A DNA stretch of 64,000 nucleotides from Hymenobacter sp. PAMC 26628 (lineage in GTDB: Bacteria > Bacteroidota > Bacteroidia > Cytophagales > Hymenobacteraceae): contig NZ_CP014304.1 in NCBI RefSeq assembly GCF_001562275.1, forward strand, positions 2,108,001 through 2,172,000, written 5' to 3'. Shown in pieces: positions 26,038 through 34,143 of this stretch. Position numbers and translations under genes: made by a program. The first letter of the stretch is position 1. The number at the start of each line of letters is the position of its first letter. The notes under the pieces were generated by a model. That model saw only the letters and a list, made by a program, of their open reading frames with translations. It made no database searches and had not been told where the DNA came from.

Positions 26038-26462
26038 AGTACCCGCCCCACCATCGCCGGGCTGGCCTCGGGCAGCACCTGCAGCGTGACCAGGTGAGCG
26101 GCCAACAAGCGCAATGTCCAGTGGGCGTACCCTTCGGGCGGGGTGGAGCAGGCCGCCGCGGCCAGGTGCGCCTCCACCTCCCCGGTGTACTTACTGGCCG
26201 GCCACTGCTGGCGGGGCTGCCCCAGCAGGGCGGCCTCCACGCCCGCCTCGCAGGCGCGTTGGCGCAGGCGCTCCAGGGTGCGCGTACTCACGCCGTAGGC
26301 TTGGCTAGTCTGGGTGTCGCTCCAGTTCAAGCCGTTTGTAGCTACGGCCAACAGGCACTGAGCCCGCACAAGCCGGGCGCTGGCCACGCGCCGCTGCTGC
26401 ACGAGTTCCGTTAGCGAGGCCTGTTCTTCGGCCCTCAGCGCTAAGACATAATACTTCGCCAT
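25995..26462 (-). CDS. IS630 transposase, N-terminal (first) frame
   Basis: 155 residues when read without slipping. The N-terminal helix-turn-helix region (NWSDTQTSQAYGVSTRTLERL) and the following winged-helix part (PEGYAHWTLRLLAAHLV) are the DNA-binding domains of IS630 transposases. At CTAAAAAAAATG (minus strand, A8 at 26037-26030) a -1 shift changes LKKMRY to KKNALQPW and joins the catalytic frame to give a transposase of about 373 residues. Without slippage the short product could act as a repressor. Confidence 0.85.
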   Translation of the reverse strand: MAKYYVLALRAEEQASLTELVQQRRVASARLVRAQCLLAVATNGLNWSDTQTSQAYGVSTRTLERLRQRACEAGVEAALLGQPRQQWPASKYTGEVEAHLAAAACSTPPEGYAHWTLRLLAAHLVTLQVLPEASPAMVGRVLKKMRYSPGSDRCG

Positions 26463-26534
26463 TTGTCAGGTCATTTTACCCGACAAGATACTAGATTTAT
26501 CCTACTAGAGTTATTACCGAAACTAAGAAAGGCC

Positions 26535-26634
26535 GTCATGCTCATCTGGCGTCCGCTTGTCGAAGCATCTCTCCCGCAGCAGTAATCAATTGCTTTAGTC
26601 AGCAGAAAAGATGCTTCGCTGCGCTCTGCATGAC
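26535..26634. repeat. REP-like palindromic element, copy 3 (diverged)
   Basis: gtcatgctcatctggcgtcc... to ...gctgcgctctgcatgac, with gaagcatctctcccgcagca and agatgcttcgctgcgctc inside, matches copies 1 and 2 but with mismatches in the left arm. It sits directly before the MhqO-like gene, next to the IS. Confidence 0.75.
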
Positions 26635-26704
26635 GTTCAATAAACTTCCCGAACAGCCTGGGTTTCCCTATCCAACAACCTTCCACTTTCAACATTCCCT
26701 CCTC

Positions 26705-27640
26705 ATGGAACCGCGCATTTTGGGCCTGCACCACGTCACAGCTATTGCTGGCAACGCGCAGCGCAACTACGACTTTTACACGCGGGTAATGGGCCTGCGC
26801 TTCTTGAAGAAAACCGTCAACTTCGACGACCCTGGCACTTACCACTTCTACTTCGGCGACGAAACCGGCTCGGCGGGCACCATCCTCACGTTCTTTCCCT
26901 GGGACCACGTCACGCCCGGGCGGCGCGGCACCGGCCAGGCCACCGAAATTGGCTACTCGGTGCCGGCCGGCAGCTTCGATTTCTGGATGAAACGCTTTGA
27001 GGCCAACGGCATCACCTACAACAAGCCGAGCGAAAAATTCGGCGAGAAATACCTCACCTTCCTCGACCCCGACGGCCTGAAATTCGAGCTGATTGCGTCG
27101 AAAACGCCCGACGCGCGCACGCCCTGGACCACGCCCGAAGTGGGCGCCGACGTGGCCACCCGCGGCTTCCACACCGTCACGCTTACGCTGGCCAGCGCCG
27201 CGGCCACGGCCGAAATCCTGACCGACGTGTTTGGCTACACGCTGCTGGAAAAGCACGTCAACCGCAGCCGCTACGTGACCGACACGGTGCCGGGCGCTGC
27301 GTTCATCGACCTGGTGGAGGCCCCCGGCGAGGCACGCAGCGCCACGGCCGGCGGCTCGGTGCACCACATCGCCTTCCGGGTGAAGGACGACGAGGCCGAG
27401 CTCTACATCCGCAAGAAGCTGCTGGACCGCGGCTTGCAGCCCACCCCGCAGATTGACCGCGACTACTTCCACTCGGTGTACTTCCGCGAGCCGGGCGGCG
27501 TGCTCTTCGAAATTGCCACCGAAAACCCCGGCTTCACCGTGGACGAGCCACTGGCCGAGCTCGGCACGCACCTCATGCTGCCCACCAAGCACGAGCACCT
27601 GCGCCCGCAGCTGGAAAAGCGGCTCGCGCCCATCGGCTAG
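26705..27640 (+). CDS. Ring-cleaving dioxygenase / glyoxalase-like protein (MhqO-like)
   Basis: 311 residues made of two vicinal-oxygen-chelate (VOC) modules. Metal ligands are expected in LGLHHVTAIAG (first module) and in GGSVHHIAFRV and VLFEIATENPG (second module). DPDGLKFELIAS closes the first module. Length and layout match B. subtilis MhqO/MhqA and related proteins annotated as ring-cleaving dioxygenases. Hydroquinone or catechol substrates are inferred from the family. The MhqD-like esterase gene would be its direct upstream neighbour if the IS630 element were removed. ATG 26705 opens the conserved N-terminus. A terminator follows at 27679. Confidence 0.87.
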   Translation: MEPRILGLHHVTAIAGNAQRNYDFYTRVMGLRFLKKTVNFDDPGTYHFYFGDETGSAGTILTFFPWDHVTPGRRGTGQATEIGYSVPAGSFDFWMKRFEANGITYNKPSEKFGEKYLTFLDPDGLKFELIASKTPDARTPWTTPEVGADVATRGFHTVTLTLASAAATAEILTDVFGYTLLEKHVNRSRYVTDTVPGAAFIDLVEAPGEARSATAGGSVHHIAFRVKDDEAELYIRKKLLDRGLQPTPQIDRDYFHSVYFREPGGVLFEIATENPGFTVDEPLAELGTHLMLPTKHEHLRPQLEKRLAPIG

Positions 27641-27678
27641 CCGGGGGCCCCAGGGGCCCCGCCCAGCGTTGCTTCCCG

Positions 27679-27711
27679 AAGCCTCGGCCCTTAAGTGGGC
27701 CGGGGCTTTTT
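27679..27711 (+). terminator. Rho-independent terminator after the dioxygenase gene
   Basis: aagcctcggccc and gggccggggctt form a stem with a 6-base loop, followed by a short T-run. Confidence 0.75.
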
Positions 27712-27852
27712 GCTGCCGGTTGCGCGGGGCCGGCCGGGGGCGGGGCCCCGGCGCGGGGCGGCCCCAAAACCATTTGGGACGTTGCGGCTTGTTCCGCCGG
27801 CCCAGGGCTTCACCGGGGCCTCATTCCATTTTTTGCTTCCTTTCCCGCTTCT

Positions 27853-29202
27853 ATGGCGCTTCCTACTGCTACTCCTACCCTGGCGCCGCCGCCGTTCACC
27901 GAGCGGCGCTACATCGTCACGCTCATTTTCGTCGTGTCGCTGTTCATGCTCTGGGGCCTGGGCGTCACAATGGCCGATATTCTCAACAAGCACTTCCAGC
28001 AGGTGCTGCACGTGAGCAAGGCCAACTCGGCCTACGTGCAGGCCGCCACATTTGGGGCCTACTTCGTGATGGGCCTGCCCGCGGGCTGGTTCATGAAGCG
28101 CTTTGGCTACCAGAAAGGCGTCATCCTGGGCCTGGGCCTGTACGCCGCCGGGGCCTTCCTGATGGTGCCGGCCGCCAACGCGGCCTCGTTCACGCTGCTG
28201 CTCATGGCCCTGTTTGTGCTGGCCTGCGGCCTGGGCACGCTCGAAGCCGTAGCGCACCCGTTTCTGGACGGCCTGGGCGACCCGGCCAGCTCCGACCGGC
28301 GCATCACGTTCTCGCACGCCATCAACGGCATCGGGGCAGTATCGGGGCCCCTCATTGGCGGCTACTTTGTGCTGCGCGGCACCCACGCGGCCGGCGACTT
28401 GTCCTCGGTAAAGGTGCTCTACACCATCATCGGGGCGGTGGTGGGCAGCATCGGGCTGTTGTTTGCCTTCGTAAAAGTGCCCCCGCTCAACGCCGAGCAC
28501 ACGCCCGAAACGCGCCCGGGGGCCCCCAACGAAACGCCTACCGACCTGGTGGCCGACAAAAGCCTGTTTCAGCACAAGCACTTCGTGTGGGCCTGCGTAG
28601 CGCAGCTCTTCAACACGGCGGCGCAGGGCGGCACCTGGGCGTTTTTCATCAACTACGGCACCGACTACATGGCCCTGAAGCCCGGGCCGGAAATTCATGG
28701 CTTTTGGCAGGTGGGCACGCTCCTGAGCCGCACCGTGGGCCTGGTGCCCGGCCTGCCGCACCTGGCCAACGACGTAGCGGCCTACTTCTTCTCCCTCAGC
28801 CTGGTGGGCATGATGCTGGGGCGCTTCTTGGGCACCTACCTCATGCAGTACATTGCCCCCAACCGCCTGCTGGCCTTCGCGGCGGCGGCCAACATCGGCA
28901 TGTGCCTCATCGTGGCGCAGCATTGGGGCTGGGTATCGTTTGGGGCCCTCATCGGGCTCAACTTCTTCTTCAGCGTCATGTTCCCGATTATTTATAGCCT
29001 GGGACTCAAGGATTTGGGCCGGCACAAGCAATTAGCTTCGTCGTTTATCGTGATGGGCGTGGTAGGAGCAGCGCTCTTTCCGCGCTTCGTGATGGGCCCG
29101 GTGGCCAACACCAGCGTGGCCCATGCCTACTACCTGCCCATTATCTGCTACGCGGTAGTATTTTTATACGGCGCTAAGTTGTACAAAGCGGGGAGAAATT
29201 AG
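27853..29202 (+). CDS. Sugar:H+ symporter, MFS, FucP-like
   Basis: 449 residues with about 12 membrane helices. The N-terminal signature FMLWGLGVTMADILNKHFQ and the following AYFVMGLPAGWFMKRFGYQKG are typical of the FucP/GluP branch of major facilitator permeases (L-fucose, glucose/galactose). LEAVAHPFLDGLGDP and SHAINGIGAVSGPLIGGY fit the same group. The exact sugar cannot be told; no sugar-catabolic gene adjoins it. Single transcription unit by context. Confidence 0.9.
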   Translation: MALPTATPTLAPPPFTERRYIVTLIFVVSLFMLWGLGVTMADILNKHFQQVLHVSKANSAYVQAATFGAYFVMGLPAGWFMKRFGYQKGVILGLGLYAAGAFLMVPAANAASFTLLLMALFVLACGLGTLEAVAHPFLDGLGDPASSDRRITFSHAINGIGAVSGPLIGGYFVLRGTHAAGDLSSVKVLYTIIGAVVGSIGLLFAFVKVPPLNAEHTPETRPGAPNETPTDLVADKSLFQHKHFVWACVAQLFNTAAQGGTWAFFINYGTDYMALKPGPEIHGFWQVGTLLSRTVGLVPGLPHLANDVAAYFFSLSLVGMMLGRFLGTYLMQYIAPNRLLAFAAAANIGMCLIVAQHWGWVSFGALIGLNFFFSVMFPIIYSLGLKDLGRHKQLASSFIVMGVVGAALFPRFVMGPVANTSVAHAYYLPIICYAVVFLYGAKLYKAGRN

Positions 29203-29430
29203 GGCCCCAGCTAGCCTGCGCAGTGCCGGGTGGGATTATCTATTTTAATGAAAATTTAATGGGAAAAAGATAGGGATAGCTGCCTAACAGCAGATCCGTA
29301 TATTGCTGCACCTCGTACAGTTGTACGCCTTTAGCTCAATGAAATCCTTGATACAGTTGCATCCAGGATTTATCAAAGAGGATTTTGTCCGTAGCGGCAG
29401 TTGTTAATTTCCCCACCCAAACTTTTTTTC
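29203..29430. other. Intergenic leader of the DUF4394 surface protein gene
   Basis: AT-rich stretch (ctattttaatgaaaatttaa near 29239) with a small palindrome cgtacagttgtacg (29314-29327). It should contain the promoter of the large T9SS gene starting at 29431; I do not see a convincing TTTG/TAnnTTTG pair. Confidence 0.4.
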
Positions 29431-32400
29431 ATGAAAGCATTTGTACCGTTTTCACCGGCGCACAGTTTTTCGGGTCGGCCCTGGCTGGCAACCCTTGGCC
29501 TCGGACTAGGCCTGCTGGCCGCCACTCCCGCCCTCGCCCAAACTCCCACCATCTACGGCCTGGGCACGCTGAGCCATGACGTGGCGTCGGGCAACCCCCT
29601 GTTTCAAGCGGGGGCCCCGGCGGGCGCGCAGGGCATCATCAGCATTGATCCGGCCACCGGGGGGCCCATGCAATACGGCAGTCCGCAGCGGGTAGCGACG
29701 CTGATTACCGGCGTAAATGTGGGCCAAGTCTTGGTGGGCATGGACTACCGCCCCAATACCGGCGTGCTGTACGCTCTGGGCTACGACGCCAGCCAAACCA
29801 CTGGCAACGCCCAGCTCTACACCCTCGACCCTCTGTCGGGGGTGGCCACGGCGGTAGGTACGGCCAGCTCGCTGAACCTGGGCACCCGGGTCACGCGCAT
29901 CGGTTTCGACTTCAACCCCACCGTGGACCGCATCCGGGTAGAAGGCGGCACCACTGGAGCCAACTACCGCCTCGACCCCAACAACGGGGCCATCGTCTTG
30001 CAGGATGGCAACCTGAACTACGCCGCTTTGAGCGCCACCCCAATTGTGGGGGCCGTGGCCTACACCAACTCGTACATCGGCAGCACCAGCACGGCCCTCT
30101 ACGCCCTCGACGCGCCGGGCAACGGCACAGGCTTATCCGATAACAGCGTGGCCAACAACGGCTTACTCTCGCTGCAAACCCCGCCCAACAACGGCACTCT
30201 AACTACCGGGCAGATGGTAAAGCTCGGCACCAACCCTTTCGGCGACCCGGCGGCGGTGGGCGTGGACGTGTACTACAATGCCAATGCGAACACAAACCAA
30301 GCCTACCTAACCGAGGTAACGAGCCCCAATGGTAGCGGCTTATCGAGCAGCAATTTTTACTCCCTGGACCTAGCCACCGGCGCAGCTATTAAGCTTGGCA
30401 ACACCGCGCCGGCCAGTAGCTTTACGCCGTTCGACGTTCGCGACATTGCGGTGGCCATTGCAGCGCCTACCCAGCCCGCCCTGGTGGGGCAGTTGTTGTA
30501 CGCGGTGGCCGGCGGCAACTTGATTTCGTTCGATTCGGGGGCCCCCGGCACCATCCGCTCGGCCGTGAACTTCGGCGGCGGCCTCACCGCCGGTGAGGCC
30601 GTGGTGGGCGTGGACTTCCGCCCCGCCACGGGCCAGCTCTACGCGCTGGGCTACAACGCGGCGGCCGGCACCGGCACGGTGTACGCCGTGAACCTAACCA
30701 CGGGGGCCCTCACGGCCGCGGGCGCAGCTATTCCACTGGCCCTGGGCGCGGCCACCGACCGCGTGGGCTTTGACTTTAACCCCACCGTGGACCGCATCCG
30801 CGTGGTGGCCACCAACGGCAATAACTACCGCCTCAACCCCAACGACGGGGCCCTCGTCCTCCAGGACGGCAACTTAACGGCCGGAACCGTGATAAGCGCC
30901 GCCGCCTACACCAACAGCAGCAGCGCCGCCAACAGCACGGCCCTCTACGACTACGACGCCGTGGCTGGCCAGCTCTACCTCCAGAGCCCGCCCAACAACG
31001 GCACCCTCGTGGCCGTGGGCGGCGCCGGGGGCCCCACCAGCGCCGACGGCGCCGATTTTGACATCTTCAACACCCGCGGCACCACCACCAACGCGGCCTT
31101 CCTGGCCGTGGCACCCGGCGGCGTGGCCGGGTCCCCCAATTACGACAACCTCTACACCGTGGACCTGACCGCCGGCACCACGGCCTCGGCGGGCCGCATC
31201 GGCCTGGGCAGCAACGTGAGCGGCCTCACGGCCTTCATCGCCGTCGGCACGGCCCTCACCTGGAACGGCTCGGCCAGCACCGACTGGGGCACGGCCGCCA
31301 ACTGGACGCCCAACCGCGTGCCCACCAGCGTGGACGACGTGACCATCCCCAGCGGCACGCCCAACCAGCCCGCCGTGAGCGGCAGCCAAGCGGCCCGCTA
31401 CGTGGTGCTGGCCAGCGGCGCTTCGCTGACGTCCAACGACGGCTCGACCCTGACCGTGGGCGGCAACTTCACCAACAACGGCGGCACCCTGGCGGGTACG
31501 GGCTCCGGCACCATTGCCCTGGCTGGCACGGCCGCCCAGGTCATCGGCGGCACCGGCACCTCGGCCTTCCAGAACCTGACCGTGGGCACGGCCCCCGTCA
31601 GCCTGGCGGGCCCCGCCGCTGTGCAGCGCGTATTGCTGCTCAACGGCGACTTGACCACCACCGGCCAGTCGCTCACGCTGCTCTCCAACGCCGCCAACTC
31701 GGCCCACGTGGTGAACGCCGCTGGCGCCGTCACGGGCCCCGTCACGGTGCAGCGCTACATTGATGGTAGCATCAACAGCGGCGCGGGCTACCGCCACTAC
31801 GCCGCACCAGTGACGGGCTCCACGGTGGCCGACCTGGCCACCGGCGGCTTCACGCCCGTGGTGAACCCAGCGTACAACTCAGCCCCTATTCCCAGCCAGG
31901 TGCGGGCTTTCCCCACGGTGTTCGGCTTCGATGAAACCCGCATTAACACCAGCGGCAACCCCACGCCGCAGGATTTTGACAAGGGCTTCTTCTCGCCCGG
32001 GGCCCTGTCCGATGCCCTCACGCCCGGCCAAGGCTACGTAGTAAACATTCCCGCCTCGGAAACGGTGGACTTCGTGGGCACGCTCAACAACGGCGACGTG
32101 GCCCGCACTGGCCTCACCTGCGGCGGCCAAACCGAGTCGGGCTGGCAGTTGCTGGGTAACCCCTACCCCTCGCCCATTAGCTGGACCACGACCTATAACG
32201 ACGGCGCCGCGGGCCTGAACAACGCCGTGTACGTGGTGAAATCGACCGGCCAGTACGCCGGCGGCTACGCCAGCTACGTGAACGGCGTGGGGGTAAACGG
32301 CGGCACCGACCAGATTGCCACCGGCCAGGGCTTCTTCGTGCGGGTGGCCGCCGCCGGCACGCCCGGGGCCCTCACCTTCAAAAACAGCGGCCGCCTGACT

Positions 32401-33132
32401 ACCTACGCCAGCCCCGCCTTCCAGCGCGGCAACGCCACCACGGCCCCGCTCGTGCGCCTGGCGCTGCGCAACGCCGCCGGCCGCGCCGATGAGGCCGTGG
32501 TGTACTTTGACGCCGCCGCCACCGCCGGCTTCGACGCCGCCCTCGACGCCTACAAGCTGAACCCCGCCGGGGCCACGATGGCCCTGGCCACCGCCGGCGC
32601 CGAGCCGCTGTCCATCGACGCCCGCCCCGCCCTCGGCACCGCCGACGTGCTGGTGCCGCTGTCGGTGCAGGCCGAAGCCGGCAGCTACTCCCTCGCCGCC
32701 GCCGAGCTGCTGCGCCTGCCCGCCGGCACCAAGGCATTCCTGCGCGACGCCCTCACGGGCAGCGTGACCGACCTGGCCCAGCAGCCCAGCTACCCATTTG
32801 CGGTGGTGGCCGGCGCTTCGGCCACCGGCCGCTTCAGCCTGCTGCTCACCACGCAGGCCGTGCTGGCCACGGCCCCCGCGGCCCTCAGCAAGCAAGTGAA
32901 CGTTTTCCCGAACCCGGCCCGTGGCACGGTGTCGGTGGGCCTGCCCGCTTCCTTGTCCCGTCAAAACATCGACGCCACCTTGGTAAATGCTTTGGGCCAG
33001 ACGGTGCTTCGCGCCACGCTGCCTGCTGGCGCCACGTCGCAACTGGCGCTGCCCAGCGTGGCCCGCGGCGTGTACACGCTGCGCCTGCTCACGGCCGAAG
33101 GCACGGTGAGCAAGCGCCTCATCGTCGAATAA
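29431..33132 (+). CDS. Large secreted protein with two DUF4394 domains and a T9SS sorting domain
   Basis: 1233 residues. A signal peptide (about 1-36, ending TPALAQ) is followed by two tandem DUF4394 domains (about 40-345 and 350-600). Each has RVGFDFNPTVDRIRV or close, then a NYRLNPNDGALVLQDGNL motif and a LQTPPNNGTL/LQSPPNNGTL motif. A beta-rich middle region includes LTWNGSASTDWGTAANWTPN, found in Bacteroidota adhesin-like proteins. The C-terminus (about 1153-1233, VNVFPNPARGTVSVGL to SKRLIVE) is a type A T9SS domain. Surface exposure is therefore expected; ligand unknown. The exosortase locus begins only 79 bases downstream on the same strand. Confidence 0.88.
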   Translation: MKAFVPFSPAHSFSGRPWLATLGLGLGLLAATPALAQTPTIYGLGTLSHDVASGNPLFQAGAPAGAQGIISIDPATGGPMQYGSPQRVATLITGVNVGQVLVGMDYRPNTGVLYALGYDASQTTGNAQLYTLDPLSGVATAVGTASSLNLGTRVTRIGFDFNPTVDRIRVEGGTTGANYRLDPNNGAIVLQDGNLNYAALSATPIVGAVAYTNSYIGSTSTALYALDAPGNGTGLSDNSVANNGLLSLQTPPNNGTLTTGQMVKLGTNPFGDPAAVGVDVYYNANANTNQAYLTEVTSPNGSGLSSSNFYSLDLATGAAIKLGNTAPASSFTPFDVRDIAVAIAAPTQPALVGQLLYAVAGGNLISFDSGAPGTIRSAVNFGGGLTAGEAVVGVDFRPATGQLYALGYNAAAGTGTVYAVNLTTGALTAAGAAIPLALGAATDRVGFDFNPTVDRIRVVATNGNNYRLNPNDGALVLQDGNLTAGTVISAAAYTNSSSAANSTALYDYDAVAGQLYLQSPPNNGTLVAVGGAGGPTSADGADFDIFNTRGTTTNAAFLAVAPGGVAGSPNYDNLYTVDLTAGTTASAGRIGLGSNVSGLTAFIAVGTALTWNGSASTDWGTAANWTPNRVPTSVDDVTIPSGTPNQPAVSGSQAARYVVLASGASLTSNDGSTLTVGGNFTNNGGTLAGTGSGTIALAGTAAQVIGGTGTSAFQNLTVGTAPVSLAGPAAVQRVLLLNGDLTTTGQSLTLLSNAANSAHVVNAAGAVTGPVTVQRYIDGSINSGAGYRHYAAPVTGSTVADLATGGFTPVVNPAYNSAPIPSQVRAFPTVFGFDETRINTSGNPTPQDFDKGFFSPGALSDALTPGQGYVVNIPASETVDFVGTLNNGDVARTGLTCGGQTESGWQLLGNPYPSPISWTTTYNDGAAGLNNAVYVVKSTGQYAGGYASYVNGVGVNGGTDQIATGQGFFVRVAAAGTPGALTFKNSGRLTTYASPAFQRGNATTAPLVRLALRNAAGRADEAVVYFDAAATAGFDAALDAYKLNPAGATMALATAGAEPLSIDARPALGTADVLVPLSVQAEAGSYSLAAAELLRLPAGTKAFLRDALTGSVTDLAQQPSYPFAVVAGASATGRFSLLLTTQAVLATAPAALSKQVNVFPNPARGTVSVGLPASLSRQNIDATLVNALGQTVLRATLPAGATSQLALPSVARGVYTLRLLTAEGTVSKRLIVE

Positions 33133-33211
33133 TTGCCGCTGGCCACGCGCCCGGGCCTCCAGGGGCCCGGGCGCGTAGCCACCCTTTTCCCCACTCGCTT
33201 TATTTCTGATT

Positions 33212-33472
33212 GTGAAAAACTTATTCACCGTTTCGTTCCGCACCTTCGCTGTTGGCGCCGTGCTGGCGCTGACCGCCGGCGCTTCCATGCAAGCCCAGGC
33301 CCAGGGTTCCACCGGCCCCACGCCTACTGACCCAATGGACCCGCCCGTTACCCCGCCCGTTCCCCCGCCCGTTCCCCCGCCTACGGCCGTGCCCCTCGAC
33401 GGGGGCGCCTCGCTGCTGCTGGCCAGCGGCGTGGCCTATGGCGTGCGGATGCTGCGCCGCCGCCGCAAGTAG
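33212..33472 (+). CDS. Small secreted protein with PEP-CTERM-like (PID-CTERM type) sorting tail
   Basis: 86 residues from a GTG start at 33212. A signal peptide (about 1-31, ending MQAQAQ) is followed by a Pro-rich stretch of about 27 residues (TPTDPMDPPVTPPVPPPVP) with no room for a folded domain. The tail has the three-part exosortase signal: the motif PLDGG, a hydrophobic segment ASLLLASGVAYGV and a basic end RMLRRRRK. It is the obvious substrate of the exosortase encoded 104 bases downstream. If both ends are removed the product is a proline-rich peptide of roughly 27-33 residues. The motif resembles the tails I recall as PID-CTERM in Bacteroidota; that family name is from memory. The Pro stretch is encoded by a 12-bp tandem repeat. 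Confidence 0.8.
   Translation: MKNLFTVSFRTFAVGAVLALTAGASMQAQAQGSTGPTPTDPMDPPVTPPVPPPVPPPTAVPLDGGASLLLASGVAYGVRMLRRRRK
33341..33376 (+). repeat. In-frame 12-bp tandem repeat (ccgcccgttccc, three units)
   Basis: Units at 33341-33352, 33353-33364 and 33365-33376 encode Pro-Pro-Val-(Thr/Pro); a fourth partial unit follows. A repeat of this kind can change length without breaking the frame. Confidence 0.8.
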
Positions 33473-33490
33473 CTGCACCGCGTTGAAACG

Positions 33491-33534
33491 GGCCCGGCGG
33501 GGCCCCACCACGAGTGGTGAGGCCCCGCCGGGCC
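33491..33534 (+). terminator. Very stable hairpin between the sorting-tail peptide gene and the exosortase gene
   Basis: ggcccggcggggcc pairs with ggccccgccgggcc, with inner accac/gtggt pairing. No T-run follows, so it may act as a partial terminator or an mRNA-stabilising barrier that keeps exosortase expression below that of its substrate. Confidence 0.6.
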
Positions 33535-33576
33535 TTGGTGCTTTCGGCCATTGTTTCCTTTTATGCTTGCGCGCTT

Positions 33577-34143
33577 ATGAAGCTTCCGCTACCCTCCCGT
33601 GCGCAGCCAGCCCGGCCTGCGCTGCGCTTTTTGCTGGTATTTGCCGCCCTTTACGCCTTGTGGACGCTAGGCTACGACGGTTTAGTGGGCCCCGACGGCC
33701 GTTTCGACCAAGCGCTTTCGGCCAACCTGGCGGCCACCGCTGGGGCCCTGCTGCGGGGGATGGGCTTCGCCGCCGGTACCGCCCCGGCCAACCCCATCCT
33801 GGTAGTGCTCAATGGCCAGCCGGTCGTATCCGTTGGCGACCCGTGCAACGGGCTGCTGATGTACGCGTTGTTTGCGGGCTTCGTGGTGGCGTTTCCGGGG
33901 CCCTGGCGGCACAAATTGTGGTTCGTGCCGGCGGGCATCCTGGCCATCTACGCCCTCAACGTGGGGCGGGTAGCGCTGCTGGCCCTCAACCATGCCTATT
34001 GGTACCACTCCGTCGATTTCAACCACCACTACACCTTCACCTTCGTGGTGTACGGGGCCATCGGGGCCCTGTGGGTGCTGTGGGCGCGGCGCGGCGGCGC
34101 CGACCCTTTTGTGGCCGCGCCCGTGCTGCACGGTGCCCGCTAG
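33577..34143 (+). CDS. Exosortase-family transpeptidase/protease (XrtX-like)
   Basis: 188 residues with about five membrane helices. The exosortase catalytic triad is visible: Cys90 in GDPCNGLLMY, Arg131 in LNVGRVALLALNH and His150 or His151 in VDFNHHYTFTF. Exosortases cut PEP-CTERM-like tails at the membrane. The short size (E. coli-type EpsH relatives are longer) fits the compact single-domain exosortases of Bacteroidota (XrtF/XrtX types); assignment to XrtX rests on the PLDGG-tailed neighbour and is tentative. Start ATG 33577 is chosen; an in-frame GTG (33514) would add 21 residues. It overlaps the next gene by 11 bases. Confidence 0.85.
   Translation: MKLPLPSRAQPARPALRFLLVFAALYALWTLGYDGLVGPDGRFDQALSANLAATAGALLRGMGFAAGTAPANPILVVLNGQPVVSVGDPCNGLLMYALFAGFVVAFPGPWRHKLWFVPAGILAIYALNVGRVALLALNHAYWYHSVDFNHHYTFTFVVYGAIGALWVLWARRGGADPFVAAPVLHGAR

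Larger units (their letters stand above)
25328..26505 (-). mobile_element. IS630-family insertion sequence, apparently complete
   Basis: The 1178-bp element is bounded by terminal inverted repeats (25328-25356 and 26477-26505; 23 of 29 bases match, including aaatctag and ttgtcgggta) and flanked on both sides by TA (25326-25327 and 26506-26507), the target duplication of IS630/Tc1-mariner elements. It carries a DDE transposase in two overlapping frames joined at an A8 slippery run. It separates an MhqD-like from an MhqO-like gene. Confidence 0.88.
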
